Assembly: GCA_022821585.1 (NCBI GenBank)
Contig: JAJEDI010000086.1
Location: 1 to 33,833, forward strand
Source: Caldilineaceae bacterium
GTDB taxonomy: Bacteria; Chloroflexota; Anaerolineae; Caldilineales; Caldilineaceae
DNA length: 33,833 nt
Direction: 5' to 3'
Below are positions 21,963 to 30,050 of this stretch, piece by piece. The notes under the pieces are model-generated. The model searched no databases. It worked only from the letters and a program-made list of their open reading frames with translations, and was not told the DNA's origin. How positions within the stretch are numbered: position 1 is the first letter of the stretch; each line of letters begins with the position of its first letter. The position numbers were made by a program, and so were the translations under genes.

Positions 21963-23369
21963 CTACCCCCTGGCCCCCGAATCCTGCCCTTCCGCCCGCC
22001 GCAAAGCCAGCTTGCGCCGCAGTTCGTCATGCGCCTCCCGGTCCAGCGGATACCGCGCCGCCGCAAACATCGACAGGACCAGCAGCACCGCCGGCACCGC
22101 GCCCATGAAGATCCGCAAAGCCAGCACCGCCGCCGCCGGCTGCGTCTCCGCCGCGCCCTCGATAAAGCCCGTAGCGGCCAGGACCTGCGGCACGATAAAG
22201 CCCACCGCGAACGCGGTCGCGATCTTGCGGAACGTCACCAGGTAGGCCGAGTAGACCCCCTCGCGGCGCTGACCGCTGTGCCACTCGTCCTCTTCGATGA
22301 TGTCCGCCACAATTGCCCACGGCGTGGCGTTGGCCGCGCCGTACCCGATCCCCGCAACCGCCGCCGCGATCAACACCAGCGGCACATTCCCTGGCGGCAG
22401 CAGGCTGATCACCGCCATCACCGCCGCCCAGAAGATCATCATGCGTATATACGTCTTGCTCTTCCCGTACCGCTGCATCAGCCGCACCGTCAGCGGCATC
22501 GAGAGAAACGCCACGCCCAGCACAGCCGCCAGGACCAAACTGTCGATCGGCGCCTCCAACTGCATGTAGTACACCAGGAACCAGACGAACACGGAGGTGA
22601 TGATGTCGACCGCGCTGAACGCCAGCACGTAAATCGCAGCGCCGATGCGGAACGGCCGGTTGGCGAACACCTCTTTGGTGATCTGAATGAAGTCGGGCCG
22701 GCCCTCCTCCTTCGGCAGCTCCCGCTCCGGCTCGCGCACAAAGGCCACCACCAGCAGCGGCGACGCCACGACGACCAACCCCCACAGCGCACCGGCCACC
22801 GCATAGCCGCTCCGCAGCGCATCCGGCCCGCTGAACCAGCCCGCAAATACGCTTTCTGCCAGCAGCTTGAACAGCCCGGCCGTCAGCAGTGAAACGAAGA
22901 TCGAGTTCCCCATGCGCCAACCGGCCAGGCTGGCCCGTTCGTCATAATCTTCGGTTAGCTCAGCCGTGAGAGCAGCGTACGGCGCGTTGACGATCGTGAA
23001 GGCCGTGTCGTAGAGGATGAAGATGAACGCGTAGTAGAGGGCCGCAGCCACGTTCCCCTCGAACGGGGGCGGGCTGAACATGAGAAAGAAGCCAACCCCG
23101 AAGGGCAGCGCGCCCAGCAGCATGAATGGGCGCCGCCGCCCCCAGCGGCTGCGGAAGCGATCGCTGATGATGCCGATCAGCGGGTCGTTGATACCGTCCC
23201 AGAACCGGCCGATGATGAAAGCGACACCGGCCAGCCCCACGTCCACCCCCACCACGCTGACGGTAAAGTAAAGCCAGAACAGGGTCCGGGCCGTCGAGGC
23301 CGAAGCCGCGCCCCAATCGCCCAGCCCGTAGATTACCTTGGTGAAGGTGGGCAGCCGCTGTCGCGCAAC
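21963..23369 (-). CDS. GPH-family (MelB-like) MFS symporter
   Basis: A 468-residue twelve-helix transporter of the glycoside-pentoside-hexuronide:cation symporter family. Family marks include 'VIYGLGDWG' close to the N-terminus, 'IIGRFWDGINDPLIG' and 'SDRFRSRWGRRRPF' in the first helix pairs, and 'YGAANATPWAIVADIIEED' in the second half. The first ATG/GTG in frame (23255) would remove the conserved 'YGLGDWG' helix. The open frame extends to TTG 23369 with AGAGG directly before it, and an in-frame stop lies eight codons further upstream, so TTG 23369 is the likely start. The substrate is unknown; a sugar or sugar-like compound with Na+ or H+ is the family norm. It follows the SH3 lipoprotein gene by 28 nt. 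Confidence 0.82.
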   Translation of the reverse strand, partial: VARQRLPTFTKVIYGLGDWGAASASTARTLFWLYFTVSVVGVDVGLAGVAFIIGRFWDGINDPLIGIISDRFRSRWGRRRPFMLLGALPFGVGFFLMFSPPPFEGNVAAALYYAFIFILYDTAFTIVNAPYAALTAELTEDYDERASLAGWRMGNSIFVSLLTAGLFKLLAESVFAGWFSGPDALRSGYAVAGALWGLVVVASPLLVVAFVREPERELPKEEGRPDFIQITKEVFANRPFRIGAAIYVLAFSAVDIITSVFVWFLVYYMQLEAPIDSLVLAAVLGVAFLSMPLTVRLMQRYGKSKTYIRMMIFWAAVMAVISLLPPGNVPLVLIAAAVAGIGYGAANATPWAIVADIIEEDEWHSGQRREGVYSAYLVTFRKIATAFAVGFIVPQVLAATGFIEGAAETQPAAAVLALRIFMGAVPAVLLVLSMFAAARYPLDREAHDELRRKLALRRAEGQDSGARG

Positions 23370-23397
23370 CTCTGTCGTAATCGCCCCGCCCCCTATC

Positions 23398-24447
23398 TTA
23401 GTTCTGGTCGAAAACCAGCCAGACTAGGCCCTGGTTACCGTGCAGCGTGAAGTTATAGTTCTGACTGTCCCGCTCACCGTTGCCGTCTTTGACCCAGATG
23501 GTGTAAGTGCCAGCAACGTTTCCACCCGGCAGACTGCTGGCAGAAACACTCTTATCGTAGTGGTACACTTTCCCTCTGGGTCCCTCAATGACATTCGTCC
23601 CGGCACGCGTGTGGTGATCGAACCCATGTACCTGGGCCCCGTTCTTCTGCAATTCAACATAGTAGCCGCCGAACTTCTGGACCTCGTCGCCGCGCCCCCC
23701 ATGCACAAAGCCGATGAGAAGCTTCAATTCCCCTCCGCCATTGTCTGCAGGATCAGTATTCCGCAACCTGAACTTGCATCCATCGCCGCCGATGCCCGCG
23801 CAGTGGTCTACATGGACCGGCGCGGGAACCGGTGTGGGCGGGACCGGCGTAGCTGTTGGCGGCACCGGCGTAGGCGTTGCCGGAATGTTCTGCGCCAGCG
23901 TAATCAGATGCGCGTTCTCCACATTCACCAGGTTGGAGAAAATCCAACCCGTCTGACCGGCCACGCAGCAAAACTGAAACCAACTGTATTCCTGGTTTCT
24001 GCCGCTGATATCGAACTGCGCCCCCCTCGTGACCGTGCCGATGATGGCGAAAGCCGTGCTCGGCCCCGTACGCACGTTGACGTTCGCCGCGGTCAGGTCC
24101 GGCTTGACCGTAAAGCGCGCCACCGTAGGCACCGGCGTATCCGTCGGCGCCGGCGTATCGGTAGCCGCCGGAGCCTGTTGCTGCGCCGCCGCCGGCGCGA
24201 CCTGCTGAGATGTAGCGCCGCCGCCTGACTCTTGCGCGGCCATCGCGCCTTCAGGCGTGGATGTGAACGTAGGGACAACTGCTGCCATCGCCCGCGTCGG
24301 TGTGGACGTTGCCTCCGCACCGGAAAAAAGTCCGCAGCCGGCCACAAACAGCGCGCCCGCACACAGCGCCAGCACACGCAAGACCGATCTCCTCAAACTG
24401 ATGTGGCGAACAGGTTGCGCAAAATTCAATTTCATACGCATCGACAC
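23398..24447 (-). CDS. SH3-domain lipoprotein
   Basis: A 349-residue surface protein. The signal peptide ends in lipobox VAGC, followed by a Thr/Pro/Ala/Gln-rich spacer. A bacterial SH3 domain ('VNVRTGPSTAFAIIGTVTRG' through 'GWIFSNLVNV') comes next, then a PTPVPPTATPVPPTPVP linker, and a C-terminal beta-rich domain of about 130 residues with 'CAGIGGDGCKFRLRN' and 'GTYTIWVKDGNGE'. SH3 domains of this kind usually bind cell-wall or surface polymers; the C-terminal domain is unassigned. GTG 24447 was chosen because AAGGAG lies six bases upstream; ATG 24441 is only two codons later. The surrounding genes also encode exported proteins. Confidence 0.8.
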   Translation of the reverse strand: MSMRMKLNFAQPVRHISLRRSVLRVLALCAGALFVAGCGLFSGAEATSTPTRAMAAVVPTFTSTPEGAMAAQESGGGATSQQVAPAAAQQQAPAATDTPAPTDTPVPTVARFTVKPDLTAANVNVRTGPSTAFAIIGTVTRGAQFDISGRNQEYSWFQFCCVAGQTGWIFSNLVNVENAHLITLAQNIPATPTPVPPTATPVPPTPVPAPVHVDHCAGIGGDGCKFRLRNTDPADNGGGELKLLIGFVHGGRGDEVQKFGGYYVELQKNGAQVHGFDHHTRAGTNVIEGPRGKVYHYDKSVSASSLPGGNVAGTYTIWVKDGNGERDSQNYNFTLHGNQGLVWLVFDQN

Positions 24448-24693
24448 AAAACTCTCCTTACAAAGCGAACATGCCGCCATCCTGTAGGGATAGCGGACAG
24501 ATTTGGCACTATGCATCTATCATATCAGGTGCCGCAAATCGGCGAAAGTCGCGTTTTGGGGGTGCCTGGTGGGATAGGGGATCGCTTAGGAAAAAAGACG
24601 CCCTCTCCTTGCACTTGACCAGCACGAATACGTCCAAAATGATAAATTGAAACCTGTCAGTCAATTCTACCAGACCCTGGGGCCAAACTACCT

Positions 24694-24832
24694 TACGTCG
24701 CGCATCCGCATCTCCCCGCCACGACCCGTAGGGGCACCCCTTGTGGGTGCCCTGGTGGTCTACCCTACGTCGCGCATCCGCATCTCTCTGCCACGACCCG
24801 TAGGGGCACCCCTTGTGGGTGCCCTGGTGGTC
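24694..24832. repeat. Two tandem 67-bp palindrome-containing repeats
   Basis: Copies at 24694-24760 and 24766-24832 (72-nt period) are nearly identical. Each contains a stem GGGGCACCC-CTTGT-GGGTGCCC. The palindrome type GTAGGGGCACCCCTTGTGGGTGCCC is a REP-like element of a sort common in cyanobacterial and Chloroflexota intergenic DNA. It lies between the convergent-facing tails of nothing obvious: both flanking genes run on the minus strand. Confidence 0.8.
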
Positions 24833-24876
24833 GCTCTTCTCAGTCACGCAATACGAACAACGCAATACGTTACCTT

Positions 24877-25776
24877 CTACTGTCTCGGCGCCCGAAAACC
24901 ATTCGCCTCCGCCTCCGCCCGCGTACAGAACCAGAGGTCGCCCTCCCCTGCCTTCATATTCACCCGCCCGTAGGACGACGACTCCCCCTCCACATGATAG
25001 ATCTTCGTATCCCTTCTCGTGTTTACATTGCCCTTGATGCTGCATGACGGGTCCGGCTGGCTGACACACCCCTGCGGGCAACCCGCGCCAACCTCCAGCG
25101 TCGGCACGACCGTGGGCCTCGCCCCCATCTCACATGCCGACCACAACCCCACCCCCGCCAGCATCGCCTCCTCGGCCGCCGCCCGCGTCCTGTCCGCATA
25201 CCGGCCCGGATTGCCATAATCGTTGTAAACCGCCAGCCCCTCCTCCAACAACCGCACGTTCCACAACACGCCGCCCTCCCCGTCCCCGGCCCACACATAG
25301 GCCAGCAAACGCCCGTACCTGTCCCGCCCCATCGGCTCGATACGCACACGCTGCCTCATCAGTGCCTTCGTATAGTCGGAAGCCTGCGCGCCAAAGCACT
25401 CCTCCGGCCGGTTCGGATGCACCGTCTCCGGTGTGTCCACGTCCAGCAGCCGGATCGTCTCCTCCTCCCCACTATCGAACCGCACCGTCAACGTATCACC
25501 GTCCGCCACCCGCACCACAACGCCCCATTCCGCCCCGCTCTCCGCGCCCGAACCCTCCGTCGCCGTGGGCACAGCCGCAGAGGCACTCGTCTCCCCCGAG
25601 CCGGAAACCCTCGTCGCCGTATCCGCAACCGCTCGCGTTCTCGTCGCGACTGTGGAGGCACGCGACGGCGTCTGCCCATCCCCGCCGCCGTCCCCTTGCC
25701 CGCCGAGCGCGAAGCCAATGACCACACCGAGCAGTATGAGCGCCAGTACCAAGATGATATTTCTGATAAGTTTCAA
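24877..25776 (-). CDS. Secreted staphylococcal-type nuclease with C-terminal Cys domain
   Basis: A 299-residue exported protein. The N-terminal hydrophobic segment (about 5-27) may act as signal peptide or membrane anchor and is followed by a Thr/Ser/Ala-rich spacer. The SNase (thermonuclease) domain spans roughly 85-205: 'VVRVADGDTLTVRF', 'RLLDVDTPET' (catalytic Arg, Asp and Glu) and 'MGRDRYGRLLAYVW' (second catalytic Arg). A C-terminal domain with 'CSIKGNVNTRRDTKIYHV' and 'LWFCTRAEAEANGFRAPRQ' is of the type often fused to such nucleases. Predicted role: Ca-dependent cleavage of extracellular DNA or RNA for nutrition or defence. Confidence 0.85.
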   Translation of the reverse strand: MKLIRNIILVLALILLGVVIGFALGGQGDGGGDGQTPSRASTVATRTRAVADTATRVSGSGETSASAAVPTATEGSGAESGAEWGVVVRVADGDTLTVRFDSGEEETIRLLDVDTPETVHPNRPEECFGAQASDYTKALMRQRVRIEPMGRDRYGRLLAYVWAGDGEGGVLWNVRLLEEGLAVYNDYGNPGRYADRTRAAAEEAMLAGVGLWSACEMGARPTVVPTLEVGAGCPQGCVSQPDPSCSIKGNVNTRRDTKIYHVEGESSSYGRVNMKAGEGDLWFCTRAEAEANGFRAPRQ

Positions 25777-26215
25777 CGGCTGTCTCTCCGAATCAGACCC
25801 GGATCACTCCTGTACAAACCATCTTACCTCTGCGCGCGTCTGTCCTCGTCTATGGGTTCAACACTGTATATTTCGTATGGTCCGCCTTCTGTATCATGTG
25901 TACGCGGTGCTGGGAGGAGAATCCAAGCCTCCGGCAGATGTGGTCCGGACGATATCGCGCCACCCCCAGGGCAATCCTTAAAGCGGCCACACCAAAGATT
26001 ACTCGGATTTCGTGAGATTCTCGAAAGAACGGAGTCGATGCGATCCAGGGCGAGGCAACGAATGGTGATTGCGAGGCAAAGAGAATACAAAAGACGAAAT
26101 GAAAAAAGAACTGATTCTGCCGATATGTAGTCTCCTGATTAGGTACTGGTTACGATGGTTCCCGGTAAGGAATACGAAGATCGCCTCAATTGCAGCAAGC
26201 TACCTCTGTTTTCGG
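25777..26215. other. Gene-poor stretch before the BrnA-like gene
   Basis: Open frames on both strands have no recognisable motifs or ribosome binding sites. The plus-strand frame ending near 26130 gives an Arg-rich peptide (REILERTESMRSRARQR) that may be part of a decayed gene, perhaps the missing front of the BrnT-like toxin. I cannot assign it. Confidence 0.35.
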
Positions 26216-26317
26216 GTATGTGTTCCAGTGTATACTGAACAAGATAGCGGCAGAATTCATGTCATCGTCTTGCGTAAGGCGACAAGAGAAGAGATAAGAA
26301 AATATGCCAAAACTTAA
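26216..26317 (+). pseudogene. BrnT-like toxin, C-terminal remnant
   Basis: The last 33 residues of an open frame (VCVPVYTEQDSGRIHVIVLRK then ATREEIRKYAKT) match the typical BrnT C-terminus, where ISARKATRxExRxYE follows a strand. The 49 residues before it in the same frame do not look like BrnT (no WDExKxxxNxxKHG segment), and no other frame supplies it, so the toxin seems truncated or frameshifted. It overlaps the downstream antitoxin-like gene by 14 nt, the usual brnT-brnA arrangement. An atypical intact 82-residue toxin from 26069 is the alternative. Confidence 0.45.
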
Positions 26318-26507
26318 ACCGGAAACGGTTTGGCCTTCAACATCGGAAGATAGTGAGATTCGTCGCGCCATCGCACACGATCCCGACACTCGGGAACTCT
26401 CTACTGAAGACTTTGAGAACATGCGCCCAGCATCCGAGGTTGCGCCACACTTGGTGGCTGCCTATCGACAACAGTACGAAAACAAAGCGAATGCAAATCC
26501 CGTTTGA
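26304..26507 (+). CDS. BrnA-like antitoxin
   Basis: A 67-residue acidic protein starting MPKLKPETVWPSTSEDSEIRR and continuing with 'AIAHDPDTRELSTEDFENMRPA'. This matches the N-terminal toxin-neutralising segment of BrnA-type antitoxins, which read KPxxxxPTpeED..I..(A)..DPD...L(S/T)DEE. BrnA usually ends in a ribbon-helix-helix DNA-binding domain; here the tail is short ('PHLVAAYRQQYENKANANPV') and may not bind DNA. The start overlaps the BrnT-like frame. With the toxin apparently decayed, this could be an orphan or anti-addiction antitoxin. Confidence 0.6.
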   Translation: MPKLKPETVWPSTSEDSEIRRAIAHDPDTRELSTEDFENMRPASEVAPHLVAAYRQQYENKANANPV

Positions 26508-26641
26508 CACCAAGACTCTTCGCGCGCATCACGCAGTGGTATCGCGCCTGCCAAGTCTGCCTTTACCCACTACCCACTACGCAATAGCTGGTCTTCGAGC
26601 CAAATACACCTTAGGACTGCAATCACAATTCCCCCATCCCC

Positions 26642-27271
26642 CTACCCCGGCGCCTCCACCCCGCGCCCCATCAACGCCGACAGCGCATCGAACCGCTCCC
26701 GCAGCGGCGCCCACACACGCTGCCTGTGCAACTCCGTCAGCGCCAGAATGCGCGCGTCCTCCTTGTCCGGGTAGTAGCGCCGGCGATACCCGACCGCCTC
26801 GAAACCGGCTCTGCGGTACAGACGCAGCGCAATCTCATTGCTGACCCGCACCTCCAGCGTGGCCGTATGCGCACCCTCCTCCCGCCCCAGCGCCAGCAGC
26901 GCCAGCAGCAGCCATTCGCCGATCGACCGCCCGCGCCAGTCCGGCTGCACCGCGATCGTGACAATGTGCATCTCCGCGCCGAACAGCATGAAGCCGCCCT
27001 GCGCGATCAACGCCGGCACGGTCGCCACCGGCGCCCGACCTCCAGGAAGCGGCGCCGGTCCAACTTTCAGATAGCGGCTCCGGCTGTTGCGCGTCAGCTC
27101 ACTGTGGTAGGTGGCGAGCGTCCAGGGGCTGGGGAAACTGACCGCCTCCAGCTCCATCACACTCTCCAGATCGGTCGGCGTCAGAGGCCCAATCGCCAGC
27201 CGGCAGCGGGGCGGGGCAACCTGATCGGATGTTTCGGACTGCCGTTTTCGACGGTTCAGAAAGCTAGCCAT
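26642..27271 (-). CDS. rimI: GNAT N-acetyltransferase, RimI type
   Basis: A 209-residue GNAT enzyme likely to acetylate the N-terminus of ribosomal protein S18 or other proteins using acetyl-CoA. The core starts at 'IGPLTPTDLESVMELEAVSF', followed by 'PWTLATYHSEL', the acetyl-CoA-binding strand and loop 'IVTIAVQPDWRGRSIGEWLL', and 'LEVRVSNEIALRLYRRAGFEAVG' with 'RRYYPDKEDARIL', a typical RimI order. It is about 55 residues longer than E. coli RimI because of an N-terminal extension and an insert before 'GAEMHIVTIAV'. ATG 27271 is chosen; GTG 27286 is an alternative. It lies downstream of tsaB, a frequent pairing in bacteria. Confidence 0.85.
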   Translation of the reverse strand: MASFLNRRKRQSETSDQVAPPRCRLAIGPLTPTDLESVMELEAVSFPSPWTLATYHSELTRNSRSRYLKVGPAPLPGGRAPVATVPALIAQGGFMLFGAEMHIVTIAVQPDWRGRSIGEWLLLALLALGREEGAHTATLEVRVSNEIALRLYRRAGFEAVGYRRRYYPDKEDARILALTELHRQRVWAPLRERFDALSALMGRGVEAPG

Positions 27272-27339
27272 CGGACACCAACGCACGCCGGTTGCGCCAG
27301 GGCACGCCTGGCGACCGGTTGCATCCCATTGGGTTCTGT

Positions 27340-28101
27340 CTACTGAGGTGGACGCAAATAGAGTGGCTGCAGCGGCGCGGTCACCGCCGGGGAGCCGGCG
27401 CGCAGGTGACGCATCGCCAGGCCGGCCAACCCCTCGCCCCGGGTCTCTGTCAAGCCGGCCCGCTCGGCTCCCGCGCCGTTTGAGAAACCGGGCGTACTCT
27501 TGTAATCCTCCGGCAGATCGAATTCAACGGCCGGATCGACGCAGCGGACATGGGCCAGCCCTTGCACAGCCTGCCGCAGGGCACTGCTCAACTCGCCCAC
27601 CAGCCACACAGGACGCCCTTCCGCCCGCAGCGCCTCAACCAGCGCCTCGACCTGCCCTGCCCGGTGTTCATCAACGTCCGGCAGCCACAGCGGGTCGTCC
27701 GCCGGCGCCGCGGCCCAGTTGAACCGCCCCCGACCCGCCTGCAGAACAGGCCACACATCCGCTCCCGGCGCCGCCAGCGGCACAAACCGCGCCGCAACTG
27801 TGCTCAACACCGGCAGACCGATCAACCGCGGCGGCTCCCTCAGCCCCAGGGCAATCCCCTTGACCACGCTGATTCCAATCCGCACGCCCGTGAAACTGCC
27901 CGGCCCCGTCGTAACCGCCAAAACCCGGACATCGTCCACCACCGCGCCGGCCCGCGTCAGCACCTCCGCCACCGCCGGCAACGTCTCCTCCGTCTGCCGC
28001 CGCCGCGACCGCCACACCTTCTCAGCCAGCACCGTCTCCCTAACCGGGTCAAACAGCGCAACCGTACAAATCGATGAACCTACATCAAGAGCAAGCAGCA
28101 T
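27340..28101 (-). CDS. tsaB: tRNA threonylcarbamoyladenosine biosynthesis protein TsaB
   Basis: A 253-residue member of the ASKHA fold family that forms a complex with TsaD and TsaE to make t6A37 in ANN-decoding tRNAs. The N-terminal 'LLALDVGSSICTVAL' (phosphate-1-like strand) and the family signature 'VTTGPGSFTGVRIGISVVKGIAL' are clear. The C-terminal half is variable, as usual. The start ATG 28101 gives the expected N-terminus. rimI follows 68 nt downstream on the same strand, so the two are likely cotranscribed. A heptamer array lies in the gap upstream. Confidence 0.92.
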   Translation of the reverse strand: MLLALDVGSSICTVALFDPVRETVLAEKVWRSRRRQTEETLPAVAEVLTRAGAVVDDVRVLAVTTGPGSFTGVRIGISVVKGIALGLREPPRLIGLPVLSTVAARFVPLAAPGADVWPVLQAGRGRFNWAAAPADDPLWLPDVDEHRAGQVEALVEALRAEGRPVWLVGELSSALRQAVQGLAHVRCVDPAVEFDLPEDYKSTPGFSNGAGAERAGLTETRGEGLAGLAMRHLRAGSPAVTAPLQPLYLRPPQ

Positions 28102-28143
28102 ATGCTAAGGGTTCGTCGCCGCTGGCCAACCGGCGGGGTTTAC

Positions 28144-28227
28144 TGACCACTGACTACTGACTACTGACTACTGACTACTGACTACTGACTACTGACTACT
28201 GACCACTGACCACTGACCACTGACTAC
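28144..28227. repeat. TGACYAC heptamer array, 12 units
   Basis: Twelve perfect 7-nt units in tandem: TGACCAC, seven TGACTAC, three TGACCAC and one TGACTAC, followed by TGCAGTT. This is the longest of five arrays in the window (68, 21556, 29765, 31012). All are intergenic. It sits between tsaB and the aldolase-like gene, ending 8 nt beyond the aldolase stop codon. Confidence 0.9.
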
Positions 28228-28235
28228 TGCAGTTC

Positions 28236-29651
28236 TCAGTCGGCCAGTCCCTGATCGTCACCCGCGCCCCGCGCCAAAACCGGCATCGGCCTGTGGTGGG
28301 CAACCGGCGTAACGATCCCGTCGACCAGTTCACGCGTTCCCACGACATTCAGCTTCTCATAGAAGAAGGCATAGTGCTCTTCCACACCGGCAAAGATCGC
28401 CTCTACCCGCTCCCTCGGCAGCGCCCACAGCTCCGGCTTGAACGGCCCAAAGGCCTTCTTGCGCGTCTTCAGATGAAATACCAGGTCGGAATCGTTGGCG
28501 CCGCGCTCGTCCGCGTGATGCGCGTCCAGATGCGCGTACATCTCCTGGCGCAACGATTCAGGGAGACTGGGATGATCTAGGAATGTGTTCGAAAAACCCG
28601 TAGCCAGGTGAATCTCAATCGTCTGCGTCTCCGGAAACTTGCTGAACAGCTCATCCGGCAGCGTGCTCGCCCCATGCTGCACCGCCCCGCCCGACCCGTG
28701 GAACCTGGCGCGCTCGCCCAGGTCTTCAAGCGTATCGAAATCCACCGCCACATCGGCCTGCGTGCCGTCCGGCAGCAGAATCCCCCCGTGCGCCGTACCC
28801 GTGGCCACACTGATCTTGCTCAGCCCCGCGTAGTCGCCCAGCTTGCCCAGCGCAGCCTTATAGCCGTGGATATACGCGTCCAGCTCCGGCACCGTCGAGT
28901 TCTTTTCGCCCACTTCGCCGATTTCGCCGCCCAGGCTGATGGTGACGCCCTCCGGCTCCAAATCGCGGATGAACTTGGTCAGCATCGCCGAGCGCAGGTA
29001 GTTCTCCCGCTGCTGCTCGTCCAGCGACCGCGGCTCCAGCGTCACCAAGGTGCTCGTATCGATGTCGATGTTCCAATACCCGGCCGCCACCGCCTTCTTT
29101 GCCAGTGCCTTCACCTCGTTCAGCGCGCCCTCCGGGTCCGACCTGTACTTCTTGCCGTCCACCTGAAAATGATCGCCCTGGATGAAAATAGGCCCCCGGT
29201 ATCCCTCCTTGATGGCCGCCGCGATCAGCACGGCCGAAAATTCGGCCGGCTCCTGGAAGGTGTAACCCATCTCGCTGCGCGCGATCTCGAAAATGAACGC
29301 CCCCGTCTGCGTACGCTGCGCCGCCCGGTACGCCGCCCGCCCCGCCTCGTACGTGGAAAAACGCATGTTCATCGCCGGTACCGTGCGGTTCGTCCAGGCG
29401 TTGTCCGCCCTGGCCATGTAAAACTCGTGAATGCTGGCCGGGCACGCGCCCATCAGCTGCCCCAGCTCCCAGATCAGCCACCGGCTGAACGTCTTCACCG
29501 GGAAAGTCCCGAAAACCGCATCCCGCACCAGCGTATCGATCAGACCGGCGCGCACCCTCTCCCCGTCCAGCAGCTCGACGCGCCCGCTGTCGTCAATGCC
29601 CACCGCGCCCTTCAGATTCCGGCGCAGTTCGTAGACCGATTCATGTATCAC
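28236..29651 (-). CDS. Class II fructose-bisphosphate aldolase-like protein
   Basis: A 471-residue zinc-dependent class II aldolase-family protein. Family motifs are kept: 'GPIFIQGDHFQ' (the D-H zinc/proton site), 'GGEIGEVGEKN', 'ATGTAHGG' (zinc His) and 'RFHGSGG' (zinc His and phosphate loop). It is about 120 residues longer than typical FBA because of an N-terminal domain starting 'MIHESVYELRRNLKG' and a long C-terminal tail. The FBA substrate is therefore not certain; tagatose- or ketose-bisphosphate or another aldol substrate is possible. GTG 29651 follows GAGGGG by about eight bases. Being zinc dependent, it could be affected by the zinc island in the same window, but no link is shown. 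Confidence 0.8.
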   Translation of the reverse strand: MIHESVYELRRNLKGAVGIDDSGRVELLDGERVRAGLIDTLVRDAVFGTFPVKTFSRWLIWELGQLMGACPASIHEFYMARADNAWTNRTVPAMNMRFSTYEAGRAAYRAAQRTQTGAFIFEIARSEMGYTFQEPAEFSAVLIAAAIKEGYRGPIFIQGDHFQVDGKKYRSDPEGALNEVKALAKKAVAAGYWNIDIDTSTLVTLEPRSLDEQQRENYLRSAMLTKFIRDLEPEGVTISLGGEIGEVGEKNSTVPELDAYIHGYKAALGKLGDYAGLSKISVATGTAHGGILLPDGTQADVAVDFDTLEDLGERARFHGSGGAVQHGASTLPDELFSKFPETQTIEIHLATGFSNTFLDHPSLPESLRQEMYAHLDAHHADERGANDSDLVFHLKTRKKAFGPFKPELWALPRERVEAIFAGVEEHYAFFYEKLNVVGTRELVDGIVTPVAHHRPMPVLARGAGDDQGLAD

Positions 29652-29764
29652 AGCTGTTCCCCTCGTAAAAGTACCTGCGCACCCACAGTCAATCCGAACC
29701 AGTGCATTACAGCCTCACCCCGGGCTCCACCGTGTCTCCTCCCCTATCTGCCGTCCCAGCCCAC

Positions 29765-29785
29765 TGATCACTGACCACTGCAGTT
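29765..29785. repeat. Short TGACYAC heptamer array
   Basis: TGATCAC, TGACCAC and then TGCAGTT, two units plus the common tail. It matches the ends of the arrays at 68, 21556 and 28144. Confidence 0.7.
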
Positions 29786-29869
29786 CGCGCCCCATCAGCG
29801 CCCCGCACTAAATGTGCGCGCATCGGCACAGTGCCCACGCCAATCGAAATTGCGCCCCTTGTGAGAGCA

Positions 29870-29897
29870 CTAAAAACTAGAAACTAAAAACTAAAAA
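29870..29897. repeat. CTARAAA heptamer array, copy 2
   Basis: Four tandem units CTAAAAA, CTAGAAA, CTAAAAA, CTAAAAA immediately upstream of the endonuclease IV promoter. The same heptamer family is at 3701-3728. The A-richness next to a promoter could act as an UP-like element, which is speculation. Confidence 0.65.
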
Positions 29898-29903
29898 CTG
29901 ATT

Positions 29904-29933
29904 TTGACCGCGTCTGAACGCATCCGGTAGAAT
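29904..29933 (+). promoter_or_regulatory. Promoter of the endonuclease IV gene
   Basis: TTGACC (29904-29909), 18-nt spacer, TAGAAT (29928-29933). It directly precedes the inverted-repeat leader and follows the A-rich heptamer array. Confidence 0.65.
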
Positions 29934-29938
29934 AGCAG

Positions 29939-30015
29939 AAACCAGATAAGAGTGAAAAACTGGTTTTCAGGTTTCGTAACGGTTCCGGGCCCCCTCGGCA
30001 CCACTGAAAACCAGT
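29939..30015 (+). promoter_or_regulatory. Leader with competing inverted repeats before nfo
   Basis: ACTGGTTTTCAG (29959-29970) pairs perfectly with CTGAAAACCAGT (30004-30015) across 33 nt. The same CTGGTTT can instead pair with AAACCAG at 29939-29945. The two stems exclude one another, as in attenuators. No T-run follows the long stem, so translation control or RNA stability is as likely as termination. Confidence 0.45.
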
Positions 30016-30050
30016 AACCCGCTACCAAGTACCCCTCCCGGAGGCATTCC

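Noticed and set aside
25134..25721. A 195-codon plus-strand ORF over the nuclease
   Set aside because: It is a Pro/Thr/Ser-rich shadow of the minus-strand SNase gene, which has clear catalytic motifs.
28144..28227. CRISPR array
   Set aside because: The 7-nt units are contiguous with no unique spacers, and no cas genes are present.
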